From: Larix sibirica
Taxonomy: Eukaryota > Streptophyta > Pinopsida > Pinales > Pinaceae
Assembly: GCA_004151065.3 (NCBI GenBank)
Contig: NWUY0300009222.1
Span: 1 to 11,806 of the forward strand
Direction of reading: 5' to 3'
Length of the DNA: 11,806 nucleotides
The translations under genes were made by a program, and so were the position numbers. Shown one piece after another: positions 1-7,998 of the stretch (the stretch's first letter is position 1; each line of letters opens with the position of its first letter). Under the pieces are notes generated by a model. The model did no database searches. It saw nothing but the letters and a program-made list of their open reading frames with translations, and was not told where the DNA came from.

Positions 1-837
1 TCATTGATCAACATGATCAATCATCAAACCTATCAACATTGTTGGACATGGGATCCTCGGCATAAGCTACAGGACCATCCTCTAGCATGTTTATTTTTTA
101 GCAGGTCTAGACTCTATATTTTGCAGGTGGCATGTAGTCGAAGAGTAGGGTGACATTTGGCATCTTTTGATGGTTTAGTCATAGTGGACTTGTATTGAGT
201 TCTGTGCAGTTCGGTTAACTGAAATTTTGCAAATTGCTATGTTTTTCAAATCAATCTTCAAATTTATATGCATCATTTTTATAGAAAAATATTACATGGA
301 GAAGAAGATTTAGTTTTCAAAATTATCTTGCATAAACGGCAAAAACAGCTTTCTAAACAACTCAATATTTATGCATCAAATACAGTTTGGGCAGCAGAAG
401 CAATCATAGTTTCGCAGATTTTTCCAAACATGAGACAATTAATTGGCATGCATGTACATGATAAATATTCTAGTACAAATGGAGCTCCAACTGATGGGTG
501 TCTGTGCCAACAATCAAGTTTAAGGGCATTTACAAATTAGTAAAAATTGTGTGTTTGTTGAAATTTCCTTGAATGTTGATTTATTTCACGTTTCTGTCAT
601 TTTTTTAGATTCTTATAATATTTTTGGGGATACGGCATGGCCTTCCATCTCAGGTTAATCTGGGATGTATCATGTATCGATCCATTCCATATCCCTTCCG
701 GATGGAGATACATGATGTATACGGATGGATCCCTCAATTTTTGTTTTCTTTTTTCTTTTAATTTTCCATTTTTTGTGAAGGGGGGCTTGATGGATCTGAT
801 AACACAGCTTCAGATTAAAAAAAAATTATTTTCTTAC
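1..837 (-). other. Partial NOL10 intron, 3' part outside window
   Basis: This is AT-rich noncoding sequence following the donor at 837-836. I searched the minus strand for the next NOL10 segment and found none. The plus strand has an open stretch at 268-540 (90 codons) and another at 637-906, neither resembling a protein I know. The only structure noted is an imperfect inverted repeat at 669-716. Confidence 0.7.
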
Positions 838-946
838 CGTCTCTGGATCCCAAATTCTGACCACTCGATTATCAGTAGTGATCATTCTTGGCCTTGTGGC
901 ATTTAGAGTTGAATGCCACTTGATATCCAAAATGGGGCTACCATAC
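838..946 (-). CDS. NOL10: NOL10 exon (last visible), 109 nt
   Basis: The acceptor is ATACAG before GTATGG. The G completes a split Met codon, and the exon then reads YGSPILDIKWHSTLNA, TRPRMITTDNRVVRIWDPET, ending in phase 0 at ACG before GTAAGAA. The RIWD string is a canonical WD40 strand. The next family segment (expected to start with G and run into a SIEP-type stretch) was not found down to base 1, so this intron is at least 837 nt. Confidence 0.92.
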
Positions 947-3136
947 CTGTATATAACAATAGACAAATCCAGATGCAAAACAATTATAGTTAAATCACTA
1001 AAAACGAACCCTGTCAACCAACTATGGTAGGAAAATTTATAGAACAATTAACAGTCTATGATAGGTTTTCTGTTTATAAACAAAAGATACAGTTCTAGCG
1101 AGATAATTAAAAAATATTTACTTTTAGATACATCATTAATTATGCAACAAAAAGGCTTAAAGAACTTACATGTGATCTTTAACTCGAAAAGGCCTTGAAG
1201 AACGCAGATCATATATTAGCACCTGCATAGCCAACCTTGAAAATTAATCAAATCATGAAATTATTCAGGTTAAGCTGACTTCGACATCAGAAAAGTAACA
1301 GATACAGCAACGTTTTTCAGAAGGCCAGTATTTGGGATGGCCACACAAATATTCTGATCACTTTACAAGGTGCTACATTGTATCAATCGCCTGGATTTAT
1401 CCATAATTAGAAAAATGTTGCAGAGTGCAAAAAATGCATACTAGTTATATCAGTTTGGCTGTGATTTTTCTTTTTCCTTTAGAGATTGATGGCAGAATGA
1501 TATATATGGTGTTTAAATCCTCATCCAAACAGTCTTGTACATTGCCTATCGATTATGTGAAGTGTACTCTCAACTGTGAAAGGGTGCAGAAAGATCATTC
1601 TTAAACAATTATGTTCTTTAACCACAATAAGATATCATAAAGCTAGCTTTATCTCTCCTTGATTATGATGAAACTTTGACTAATAATCCAGCTATATACC
1701 AATATTCATTACAACTACCACCAAGACATCAAAAATGAAATAAATGTCCACTCAAGTCCAAAGTAATGACAAAGGGACTTGAGTAAGGCCGGTACAAGTA
1801 GGAAAATAAGAAGTACCTAATGCAACTCCTTAAAAAATAAACAAATCTAGGCTAACAATGCATGAAAACTAGAATAACCCAATTGTCTGATATAGCATAG
1901 TTCCAAGTTGAAATATTCAAGGAGAAAAGCAAGAATCACAGCTAAAGTGTTGGCGGTCAGGCCTCCGGTGCAACTGCACACCAATAGAGACAAATGTGGC
2001 ATGCTTATGTCAAAATATATATATAGGGCCAACCTGATAGTTCGTATCTCTATTTGCATTTCATTTATTTTTTCTTTTTCTAACTCTTAATTTCCATTCT
2101 ATCTATTTGATTTAATGGAGTCTAATTAAGCATTTCTCAGAGTGTAAATACTTTGATTCAATGGGATAAAACTCGTGGCCAAACACCAAGAAAGCCAATT
2201 TTGGAAGTAGTATGCTGGATGAAAACTATGCCCAACATGTTGATCATGAGAGCAAAACTGAACAATCAGATCTCATCCATGTTATCAGAATCAGAGCCTA
2301 TCATCCCATTGAAACATGCCATTTCCTCTTATAATATCAAATAATCCTAGAACAATAATTCAAGCGAAACTCCTATTACAGATGAATTTCATCTCATGTT
2401 TGTTTAATACAATATACAGGAAGAGGAAACAGATAAAACATGCTTGGGTGAATCACAATGACTTTGGCTTGCCTGTCCAGAACTAGTTCCAACTGCCATC
2501 TGAAAGCTTTCAGTTTCCTCGAATCGTATAGCAGTAACCTCCTGAATGGATCAATCAGTTTACCAACAGCACTAATATTAGAGAACCAGAAAAGATACTA
2601 GATTTGTTTTCAGATTGCAAAAAATGCTCACCAAAGTATAAATATTAAAATACAAAAGATAACACTTTAAAGTGTTAATAGCAACAAAATTTATGCATGA
2701 CTAATGGTCATGGTGCCAACTAAGTGGCACTTAAATGTTTGCAGCATATGCAACTCCATTCATAAAGATACCTGATCAGTATCTCCTGTATGTGTAACCA
2801 CATCAATTCTGCCAACAGATGCTTTTTCTCTCAAATCAAAACATTCTAAAGCACCATCTTCTCCACCACAAGCTAATAATCCATGAACTGGGCTGAAGTA
2901 TCAACACAATTCATTAAGTGATAAAGCTCTTGCCAAAGTCATGGTAGAAACCAAACCAATCAGAACATTTTTATTTAGAAAAAATTTCAGCCTAACCATA
3001 AAACAAAAAACTTCCTATTCAACAGAAGTTTCCAAAGAAAAATTATGATGAGGATGTGAATAACGTTTCCTACATACCTTCGACAAATTACATTGATTGC
3101 TGGAGATTGAGTGTTTAGAGATGCAAAAAAACGACC
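838..3136 (-). CDS. NOL10: NOL10/Enp2-like WD40 nucleolar protein, internal five-exon portion (partial)
   Basis: Seen: five minus-strand exons (3136-3078, 2892-2772, 2541-2473, 1222-1170, 946-838) join in frame with AG acceptors and GT donors, except for one GC donor. They give about 137 residues. Diagnostic pieces in order are GRFFASLNTQSPAINV, SPVHGLLACGGEDGALECFD, EVTAIRF, QMAVGTSSGQ, VLIYDLRSSRPFRVKDHM, YGSPILDIKWH and RVVRIWDPET. Family knowledge: this is the middle of the beta-propeller of NOL10 (yeast Enp2, Arabidopsis EDA7), a nucleolar SSU-processome protein needed for 18S rRNA maturation. The homologues share VHGL, GGEDG/VECFD, AVG..G.VLLYDLR and KDH.YG.PI at matching places. The N-terminal half (expected upstream, ending in LEQ) and the C-terminal NUC153-type region are not in view, so this is a gene interior. 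No stops or frameshifts were seen, so the gene looks functional. Confidence in the family is high, and in the exon edges good. Confidence 0.93.
1170..1222 (-). CDS. NOL10: NOL10 exon, 53 nt, VLIYDLRSS strand
   Basis: The acceptor is TATGCAG before GTGCTAATA and the donor is CACAT before GTAAGTTC. It reads VLIYDLRSSRPFRVKDH plus AT, the first two bases of a methionine codon completed in the next exon. It matches the conserved VLLYDLRS...KDH segment of NOL10. The following intron is 223 nt (1169-947). Confidence 0.92.
1223..2472 (-). other. NOL10 intron of 1,250 nt, GC-AG type
   Basis: The intron starts with GCAAGC after the exon ending GGACAG and ends TATGCAG before VLIYDLR. It is noncoding and AT-rich with no recognisable transposon domain. 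A 10-bp inverted repeat lies at 1750-1784. Short open stretches at 1847-2059 (minus), 1908-2090 and 2153-2344 (plus) do not resemble known proteins. Confidence 0.8.
2473..2541 (-). CDS. NOL10: NOL10 exon, 69 nt, with GC splice donor
   Basis: The acceptor is CATTCAG before GAGGTTACTGC. The exon encodes exactly 23 residues beginning EVTAIRFEETESF and ending MAVGTSSGQ, phase 0 at both ends. The donor reads CAG then GCAAGC, the standard form of a GC-AG U2 intron. No GT lies at a position that would keep the conserved GQ-VLIYDLR junction. Confidence 0.9.
2772..2892 (-). CDS. NOL10: NOL10 exon, 121 nt, GGEDG/ECFD WD40 blade
   Basis: The acceptor is TTCAG before CCCAGTTCATGG and the donor is GATCAG before GTATC. 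After completing the split serine it reads PVHGLLACGGEDGALECFD, then LREKASVGRIDVVTHTGDTDQ, ending in phase 0. The VHGL and GGEDG.(V/L)ECFD strings are the strongest family signature in the window. The intron to the next exon is 230 nt (2771-2542). Confidence 0.92.
3078..3136 (-). CDS. NOL10: NOL10 exon (first visible), 59 nt
   Basis: On the minus strand ATATAG precedes GGTCGT, and the exon ends TGTCGAAG before GTATGT. It reads GRFFASLNTQSPAINVICR plus two bases (AG) of a split serine codon, so it enters in phase 0 and leaves in phase 2. The family consensus has LEQ immediately before GRF, which predicts that the preceding exon ends in LEQ. The intron to the next exon is 185 nt (3077-2893). 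Confidence 0.88.
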
Positions 3137-3160
3137 CTATATTCACAATCCACAAAAACA

Positions 3161-3422
3161 AGTACATAACATTTTAACATCAGTACCCATAATCAATACT
3201 GACCATAGAGTTCAAATTATATTCCTCTGTATACAAATGGCTTGCTGTCAGAGATAAGAGGAGAAAAACGCTTTATATTCTGTAATCAGAGATAAGTACA
3301 TAACGTTTTAACATCAGTACCCATAATCAATACTGACCATAGAGTTCAAATTATATTCCTTTGTATACAAATGGCTTGCTGTCAGAGATAAGAGGAGCAA
3401 AAAGCTTTATATTCTGTAATCA
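3161..3422. repeat. Tandem duplication, two copies, period 134 nt
   Basis: Copy 1 is 3161-3288 and copy 2 is 3295-3422, with six extra bases (GAGATA) between them. Both start AGTACATAAC and end TCTGTAATCA. I count about four substitutions over 128 bases, so the duplication is fairly recent. It lies 25 nt upstream of the acceptor of the first visible NOL10 exon, inside the intron. Confidence 0.95.
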
Positions 3423-3780
3423 CTAAAGAGTAGCAGCTGAATTTATCTCCTCCAAAGAAATTGAAATTTTATTAACATCCCGAAATGAAGAAAATAACAG
3501 TCAACGGGATAGAAAGACAACTCTGAATGTAAGCTACATCCAATTAGGATGTGCTACATAAATTTTCAAAAGAAGCCTTCACGGTTTCTGTAGCACCAAC
3601 ACTAGCATGATCAGTTTACAATGTACATAACTCTAACTAAGCATATGCAGTTGATTTTCTGACAATGTAATAGATATTGCTCCAATGGACAGTGAAGGTC
3701 CTCTTGTTTGCTTGTAACATTATCATTTTTTATCATTCAATCTTTAAATGGAAAGTATAGGAAGAGTATGCGTTACTGAA

Positions 3781-5517
3781 TGTTAGTTTTTCAGGTTACC
3801 CCAAAGTGTTTTCACCTAGCTAGGAGAGTGCTAGGTCTCTTGATCACTTGGTGATGCTTGATGGACAGATAGATGGCTCAGTTTGAGTGGATGCTTGACC
3901 TTCGATAGAGTGCTAGAATAGTGCACTTAGCTAGAAGGTTGTTATCTTAATTGGCATGATGATTAACACATTAGAGAACACTATGGAGAAGTCGTCAACT
4001 TGACTAGGAGGTACCTACCTAGGAGGATGAGTGATAGCCACTTGGAGGAGAGCACTTATCCCTAAGAGCATGGGACTATGTCACATACACCTTGAAGGTT
4101 GGATACTGACTTAAGGATGCTTGGGTTGAGGAGCATACTTCATGGAAGTTGGTCGTGGACCTGGAAACATATGCTGAGGAGAAGCATTAGAGCAAGTAAC
4201 TACCTTGGCACACATGTTCAGGAGCGTTGGACACAAGAGAACATGTGGCACTTAGCTAGAGGATAAGCACCTTGCATGAAGATACTTGGATGGAAAACCA
4301 CGATGGAAGAGGGAGCATTGATCTAACTACTCATTGGATAGCACACCATCTTCAAGAGGGGCATCGAACCCAATGAGGTCCATGCATGGAGGGCACACCA
4401 CCTTGAGGTTGTGTAATACGCTCCTAGGACACTTTTCATCCATGTATTGTGGAGCGTTCCATGTGGAGTTACCCTATTGACTTAGGTCTAGGGTTACTTG
4501 TGTGGACCTAGTCCATGACTACGTTGGCCTCCCTCGCCTATTCTACATAAAGGGAGGAGTGAGCCTTTGTCATTACTTACTATTGATGTATTCATTATTC
4601 TATCTTTGTAATTGTCTTGGGGGGGTCTTGTAGGAAGCAAAACCTAGGTTTTGTGATATAAACCTTAGAGGAGACATGAAGATGAATGATAGCGCAAGTG
4701 TGATATTGGAGAATTTGCTCTTGTGAGATGAAAGAGGATGCTAAGGATTGTGCCACGCAAGAAAACCCTAGAGGAGAACATGGCACTAGAAGAGTTCATG
4801 ACATGAATACAAGCTTTGCTTATTGGATTGAGTTACTCACACCTTGTATTGTCTTGTAGAGGCCGTGGCTCTTGTTGTGAAGCAAGAGGAGGTAGCATAG
4901 GGTTTCAAACCTATAGAAGACATGAAGAAGAGAGCTAACGCTTGGGTAATATTGCGGCCTTATTCTTGCGTGATGCATAGAGATTAGGGCAAGATCATGG
5001 AATGCTAGATGAGTAGCATTGCTTGATGAGTGGAGTCGTCTTCAGCTTGGTGTGATACCTTACTTGGAAAACTCTTGTGTATTGTACTTTATGTTCTTGG
5101 GAGGTCTTGGTGTTTGTGTTGATGCAAGAGTCGAAGATCTACAGCTTGAGGACTCAAACCCTAGGATGGCCACGAAGAGTTGGAGACTAGCACTAGAGTT
5201 GTCTTGTAAGCCTTGAACTTGTGTGATGCAAGTCTGCTAGGGTTTGTAAACCCCAGTGTGAAGACCTTGAAATTGGTGAAATGATTTGCTTGGAGAGCTT
5301 GTGTGAAGTGAGCTTGGTGAAAGATCAAGGGTGGACTTGTTGGTGTTGATGCCAGCTTGATGTGGAGCCTTTGTTGTGGCTAAATAGCTTTGTGGGATGC
5401 ACTGCTAGGCCTTTGTATTTCTGGTTAGGGTGTGCTGCTTATGGTGCATGCCCTAGATAGGGTTTGGGGGTGTTATCCCTCAAAATGCAGGGGCATTTTG
5501 AGGCATGTTTGCCAACA
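3781..5517 (+). repeat. G-rich noncoding block, possible decayed LTR-type element
   Basis: Base composition changes here: the plus strand is rich in GGAG, CTTGG, TAGAGGA and GCTTGATG words, unlike the AT-rich flanks, and there is no long reading frame. The block can be bounded by TGTTAG at 3781 and CCAACA at 5517, matching TGTT...AACA LTR ends. It holds a TATA-like CTACATAAAGGGAGG at about 4544-4558. Weakly similar segments recur about every 230-246 nt (near 4605, 4845 and 5074). I could not find a target-site duplication, primer-binding site or coding domain, so the element class is a guess. Confidence 0.4.
5478..5503. repeat. Perfect 11-bp hairpin near the end of the G-rich block
   Basis: CCTCAAAATGC (5478-5488) and GCATTTTGAGG (5493-5503) are exact reverse complements around a four-base loop AGGG. 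It lies 14 nt before CCAACA, the putative terminus of the block. Read on the minus strand, the end begins TGTTGGCAAACATGCC and runs straight into the hairpin, as an LTR terminus might. Confidence 0.85.
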
Positions 5518-6240
5518 AATGATGAGCATGTGCAATCTTATGAGATAAAAACCAAGCTGAGATTTCCATGGTTTCTTTTGTGGCATTAAATGTGGAGGAT
5601 GAACATATTAAAGCAGCTCCAGCTCCCTGTAGTGTATGACACAGTGCTTATTACTGGAGCAGCCGAGCATACATTTCAATTTGTTGCTATTATCCATCAT
5701 GCATACAAGCTTGCATATCTAGATCAGTTTTCTGAGTCTACGAGGACCAAATCAGCATATTTGGACAGCATCAAGGTCAATGTTTCAAAGGTTATTTACA
5801 ACAGCATTAAGCCACACTGATTAGTCAATCCTTGGGACCACTTTGGAGTAAAGATTCAAAGAATATTGAACTGATTTATTTTACAAAGATGACAGCCGGA
5901 AGAAGACTATAATATATTGGAGTAACACTCAACTGCAACTCCTAACTACTGGCCCTGTCTCTCTTGCAAAGTCTAGAAATCAAAGAAGTAAAGCAGGTAG
6001 ATCTCCTCGGGCAATTCAATAGCAGATGGAACCCAAGCTTATGACCTTCACAAGTTGCTGGAATTGGAGCAGTACTGTGTGTGCTGGCAATTTAGGGAGG
6101 ATCAAGTTCTTCAGCACCATAAAAAATGGTGGTAACAACCCTTGGAAGAGCAAACTCTGAATCAAGGAAAGTGCTTGACTCTGTGCTGTTCAAGCCATGA
6201 AAAGAGGTGAAAGTTATTGCCTATTGAGGGTAGGTCTCCA

Positions 6241-6258
6241 GTGTGTGTGTGTGTGTGT
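6241..6258. repeat. (GT)9 microsatellite
   Basis: Nine uninterrupted GT units followed by GG. A simple dinucleotide repeat in noncoding sequence. Confidence 0.95.
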
Positions 6259-6327
6259 GGCATTGTTCTTGAAGCAAAGGAGACAAGAATAAACTGAGGG
6301 ATACAGATCTATATCATGAACGTTCTC

Positions 6328-6625
6328 AGATTTCTACCCGAATAAAGCAGCCAGTGGTCAGTTGAGCATCATTCCAACCTGTTCCAGCTCTTAAAAGCAT
6401 GTTAGAAGCTAAGCATCATTTTTTCAGCTGGGCATCATGTGTATTGTGGCAGCATCAAGTTGTTAAGAATCATGTTAGAAGTTAAGCATCAAGATTTCTC
6501 AGGAATAAAGCCGCCAGAGGTCAGTTGAGCATCATACCAACCTATTCCAGCTCTTAGAAGCATCATTCCAACCTATTCCAGCTCTTAGAAGCATGTTAGA
6601 AGTTGAGCATCATTTTTTCAGTTGG
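6328..6625. repeat. Nested direct repeats (about 104 nt, with internal 31-nt duplication)
   Basis: Copy 1 (6328-6431) and copy 2 (6492-6625) both run from AGATTTCT through AATAAAGC, GTCAGTTGAGCATCAT and CCAGCTCTTA to CATTTTTTCAG. Copy 2 is longer because a 31-nt unit is duplicated inside it (6530-6560 and 6561-6591). A third fragment, CATGTTAGAAGTTAAGCATC, lies between them at 6471-6490. The segments differ by scattered substitutions. No coding potential is seen. Confidence 0.9.
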
Positions 6626-7236
6626 AAGTTAATTGAAAAAATTCCCAGCAAGCTAAACAATGTTTTCGAGTCTAAAATTGAGGCTGAAAATATTTTCTAA
6701 TTATGGAAATTTATGTCATATATCATTGGTGACTAGTGTGGAAATAAATCTTGAGAAGTGTTGCAAGTTTGAAGAACCCATTAAACTTTTGTTGCTTGAA
6801 AGAAGGAATTATGATAATGATCGGTTGATCCATGATACTCATGCTTACATAAGTCCTGAACAATGATGGATAGAGGATTTTTGTGATGATTTTGGTACCC
6901 TTAACCTTGTCCACAAGCACAATTTAGATTTTGCTTTGCATCTCATGGATAATCTAGTTTATCTTTATGTGGCATTTGATGTAGCCTTGTTTTGGTTGGG
7001 AACCAAACACAAGGGGAAGTGCATTTGCGTTGATGAGATAGGCATTTGGTTGCATTTGGTTGCATTGATTATATGAGTTCACTTAACATTGCTTCATATT
7101 ATGTAAAAGAATAGCATAGAACAAATAAGCTCTTTAGCATGAGCATTAGGTTGGCTTTCATTTCAGCATTAGATTAATTGCTATGTTTTATCTCCTTCCA
7201 TGTGTGAAATTTTTGTTTTCATCCATATCTTTCCAT

Positions 7237-7252
7237 GTGCTACTGATATCTA
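7237..7252 (-). other. Degenerate primer-binding site next to the LTR
   Basis: Immediately beyond the ATACA end, the minus strand reads TAGATATCAGTAGCAC. This resembles the initiator-Met tRNA primer site TGGTATCAGAGC used by most plant Copia elements, with two substitutions and an inserted base. It supports LTR orientation and end, but the match is short. Confidence 0.4.
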
Positions 7253-7453
7253 CTGTATATTTTAATAACCCGGATCCTATTACAATTTATTCACTGATTT
7301 ATACCCAGATTAATTTAACTCTGAATCAGAAATTACAATACACTGAATTATTATGCACAACGGAATTTAAAATAAGAAATCTTTACACCATTTGAGACAT
7401 TGATTTACCATGGAAACCCCAATCCCTGGGGAAAACCAGCAACAAATTTATCT

Positions 7454-7459
7454 TTTATT
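7454..7459 (-). promoter_or_regulatory. Poly(A) signal AATAAA in the LTR R region
   Basis: The minus strand reads CTGCAATAAAAGATAAATTTG, about 170 nt after the TATA box and just before the U5 motif, where an LTR polyadenylation signal is expected. Confidence 0.5.
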
Positions 7460-7630
7460 GCAGATTTGTTAAACATCACTCACATTTTACAAATAGTAGC
7501 CTTCAATCTCTCTTCCAAGCTCCCACAAATTTGCTCTCAAACAACTAACAAACCCACTCAAGAACCCTAGCAAAGAGAAGTGAAATGCATGAAATGAGAA
7601 ATAGAATGAGAGGAAATGAGTGAAAGAGTG

Positions 7631-7636
7631 TTTATA
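7631..7636 (-). promoter_or_regulatory. TATA box of the LTR-like element
   Basis: The minus strand reads GGGGGATATAAACACTC, a good plant TATA box, followed by a CT-rich leader (TTTCACTCATTTCCTCTC) typical of a transcription start region. It would drive transcription toward lower coordinates, the same direction as NOL10. Confidence 0.55.
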
Positions 7637-7785
7637 TCCCCCAAATTAATCCTAAGAAAGTCAAAAAACCCAAGTGGAGCCATGCATTGGTTCCACAAGC
7701 AAAAAAAAAAAATTGGTGTGGCCTTACTCGCCGAAGCGCTGAGGAAGCATTTTCGGGAGCGTTTTTCTGCACTCGAGAGCGCTTA

Positions 7786-7833
7786 GGGAGCGATGAGGAA
7801 TCGCTTCAGGAGCGAAGCTTCCTCATCGCTCCC
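7786..7833. repeat. Hairpin 1 in the LTR U3, 15 bp plus 5 bp stem
   Basis: GGGAGCGATGAGGAA (7786-7800) pairs perfectly with TTCCTCATCGCTCCC (7819-7833). Inside, after a two-base bulge, GCTTC (7803-7807) pairs with GAAGC (7814-7818) around loop AGGAGC. TTTTCGGGAGCG (7750-7761) also pairs with CGCTCCCGAAAA (7827-7838), so alternative folds exist. Confidence 0.9.
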
Positions 7834-7881
7834 GAAAAAACCAAGGAGCGTTTTTTTCTAAGGAAGCACAATTCCAAAAAA

Positions 7882-7950
7882 CGCTCCCAAGAGGAATCAA
7901 TGAGGAGTCGCGCTTCTGAGGTAGGTTCCTCATTGATTCCTCTGGGAGCG
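7882..7950. repeat. Hairpin 2 in the LTR U3, 24-bp stem with one bulge
   Basis: CGCTCCC (7882-7888) pairs with GGGAGCG (7944-7950). After one unpaired A, the 17 bases 7890-7906 pair perfectly with 7927-7943, leaving a 20-nt loop. A competing 12-bp pairing joins GGAGCGTTTTTT (7845-7856) to AAAAAACGCTCC (7876-7887). The arms share the words GAGGAATC and ATGAGGA with hairpin 1. Confidence 0.9.
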
Positions 7951-7998
7951 CAAATTGGGAGCGAAGCAGGGAGGGGGGGGCGATTCCCCGCAGCCTAG

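Larger units (their letters stand above)
3137..7253. other. Noncoding interval upstream of visible NOL10 exons, repeat-rich
   Basis: About 4.1 kb without a supportable gene. It directly precedes the first visible NOL10 exon on the minus strand, so it is intron at least near 3137. I looked for the missing NOL10 N-terminal exons and did not find them. It contains a tandem duplication (3161-3422), a G-rich LTR-like block (about 3781-5517), a GT microsatellite and a nested repeat (6328-6625). I recognise nothing in 3423-3780, 5518-6240 and 6626-7230. Confidence 0.65.
7254..7992 (-). mobile_element. Copia-like LTR, solo or truncated, minus strand
   Basis: Read on the minus strand, the segment runs TGCGGGGAATC (7992) to AATATACA (7254), giving TG...CA ends of about 739 nt. 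In order it has a putative U3 with GGAGCG/CGCTCC palindromes (7745-7992), a TATA box (7636-7631), a pyrimidine-rich leader, a poly(A) signal (7459-7454), and the U5 pair GGTTTTCCCC...GGGGTTTCC (about 7437-7412) followed by TGGTAAATC. That last motif is common in plant Ty1-copia LTRs (family knowledge). A degenerate initiator-tRNA primer site follows just outside. No gag or pol and no second LTR were recognised, and no target-site duplication was found. The alternative is a plant promoter and leader, which the poly(A) signal and U5 motif argue against. The U3 edge at 7992 is the least certain boundary. Confidence 0.55.

Noticed and set aside
268-540. 90-codon plus-strand open frame
   Set aside because: No motif or family I recognise, no good start or splice context, and it lies inside a NOL10 intron. 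Likely chance or an unidentified repeat fragment.
3776-5523. Target-site duplication for the G-rich block
   Set aside because: The bases before 3781 (ACTGAA) and after 5517 (AATGAT) do not match, so the boundaries remain a guess.
5590-5820. 76-codon plus-strand open frame (LPVVYDTVLITGAAEHTF...)
   Set aside because: Sounds protein-like but matches no family I know, and nothing in the flanking sequence extends or supports it.
6371-6400. Minus-strand GAGCTGGAACAG followed by GT, reading ELEQ, as the missing NOL10 exon end
   Set aside because: A stop codon (TAA) directly precedes it in frame, and the same sequence recurs three times as part of the nested repeat.
6328-6625. CRISPR-like array
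   Set aside because: The repeats are long, unevenly spaced and nested, with no regular spacers, in a plant nuclear context.
7687-7998. 103-codon plus-strand open frame over the GGAGCG repeats
   Set aside because: The translation is low-complexity and dictated by the palindromic repeats. There is no ATG at its start and it lies antisense in the LTR U3.
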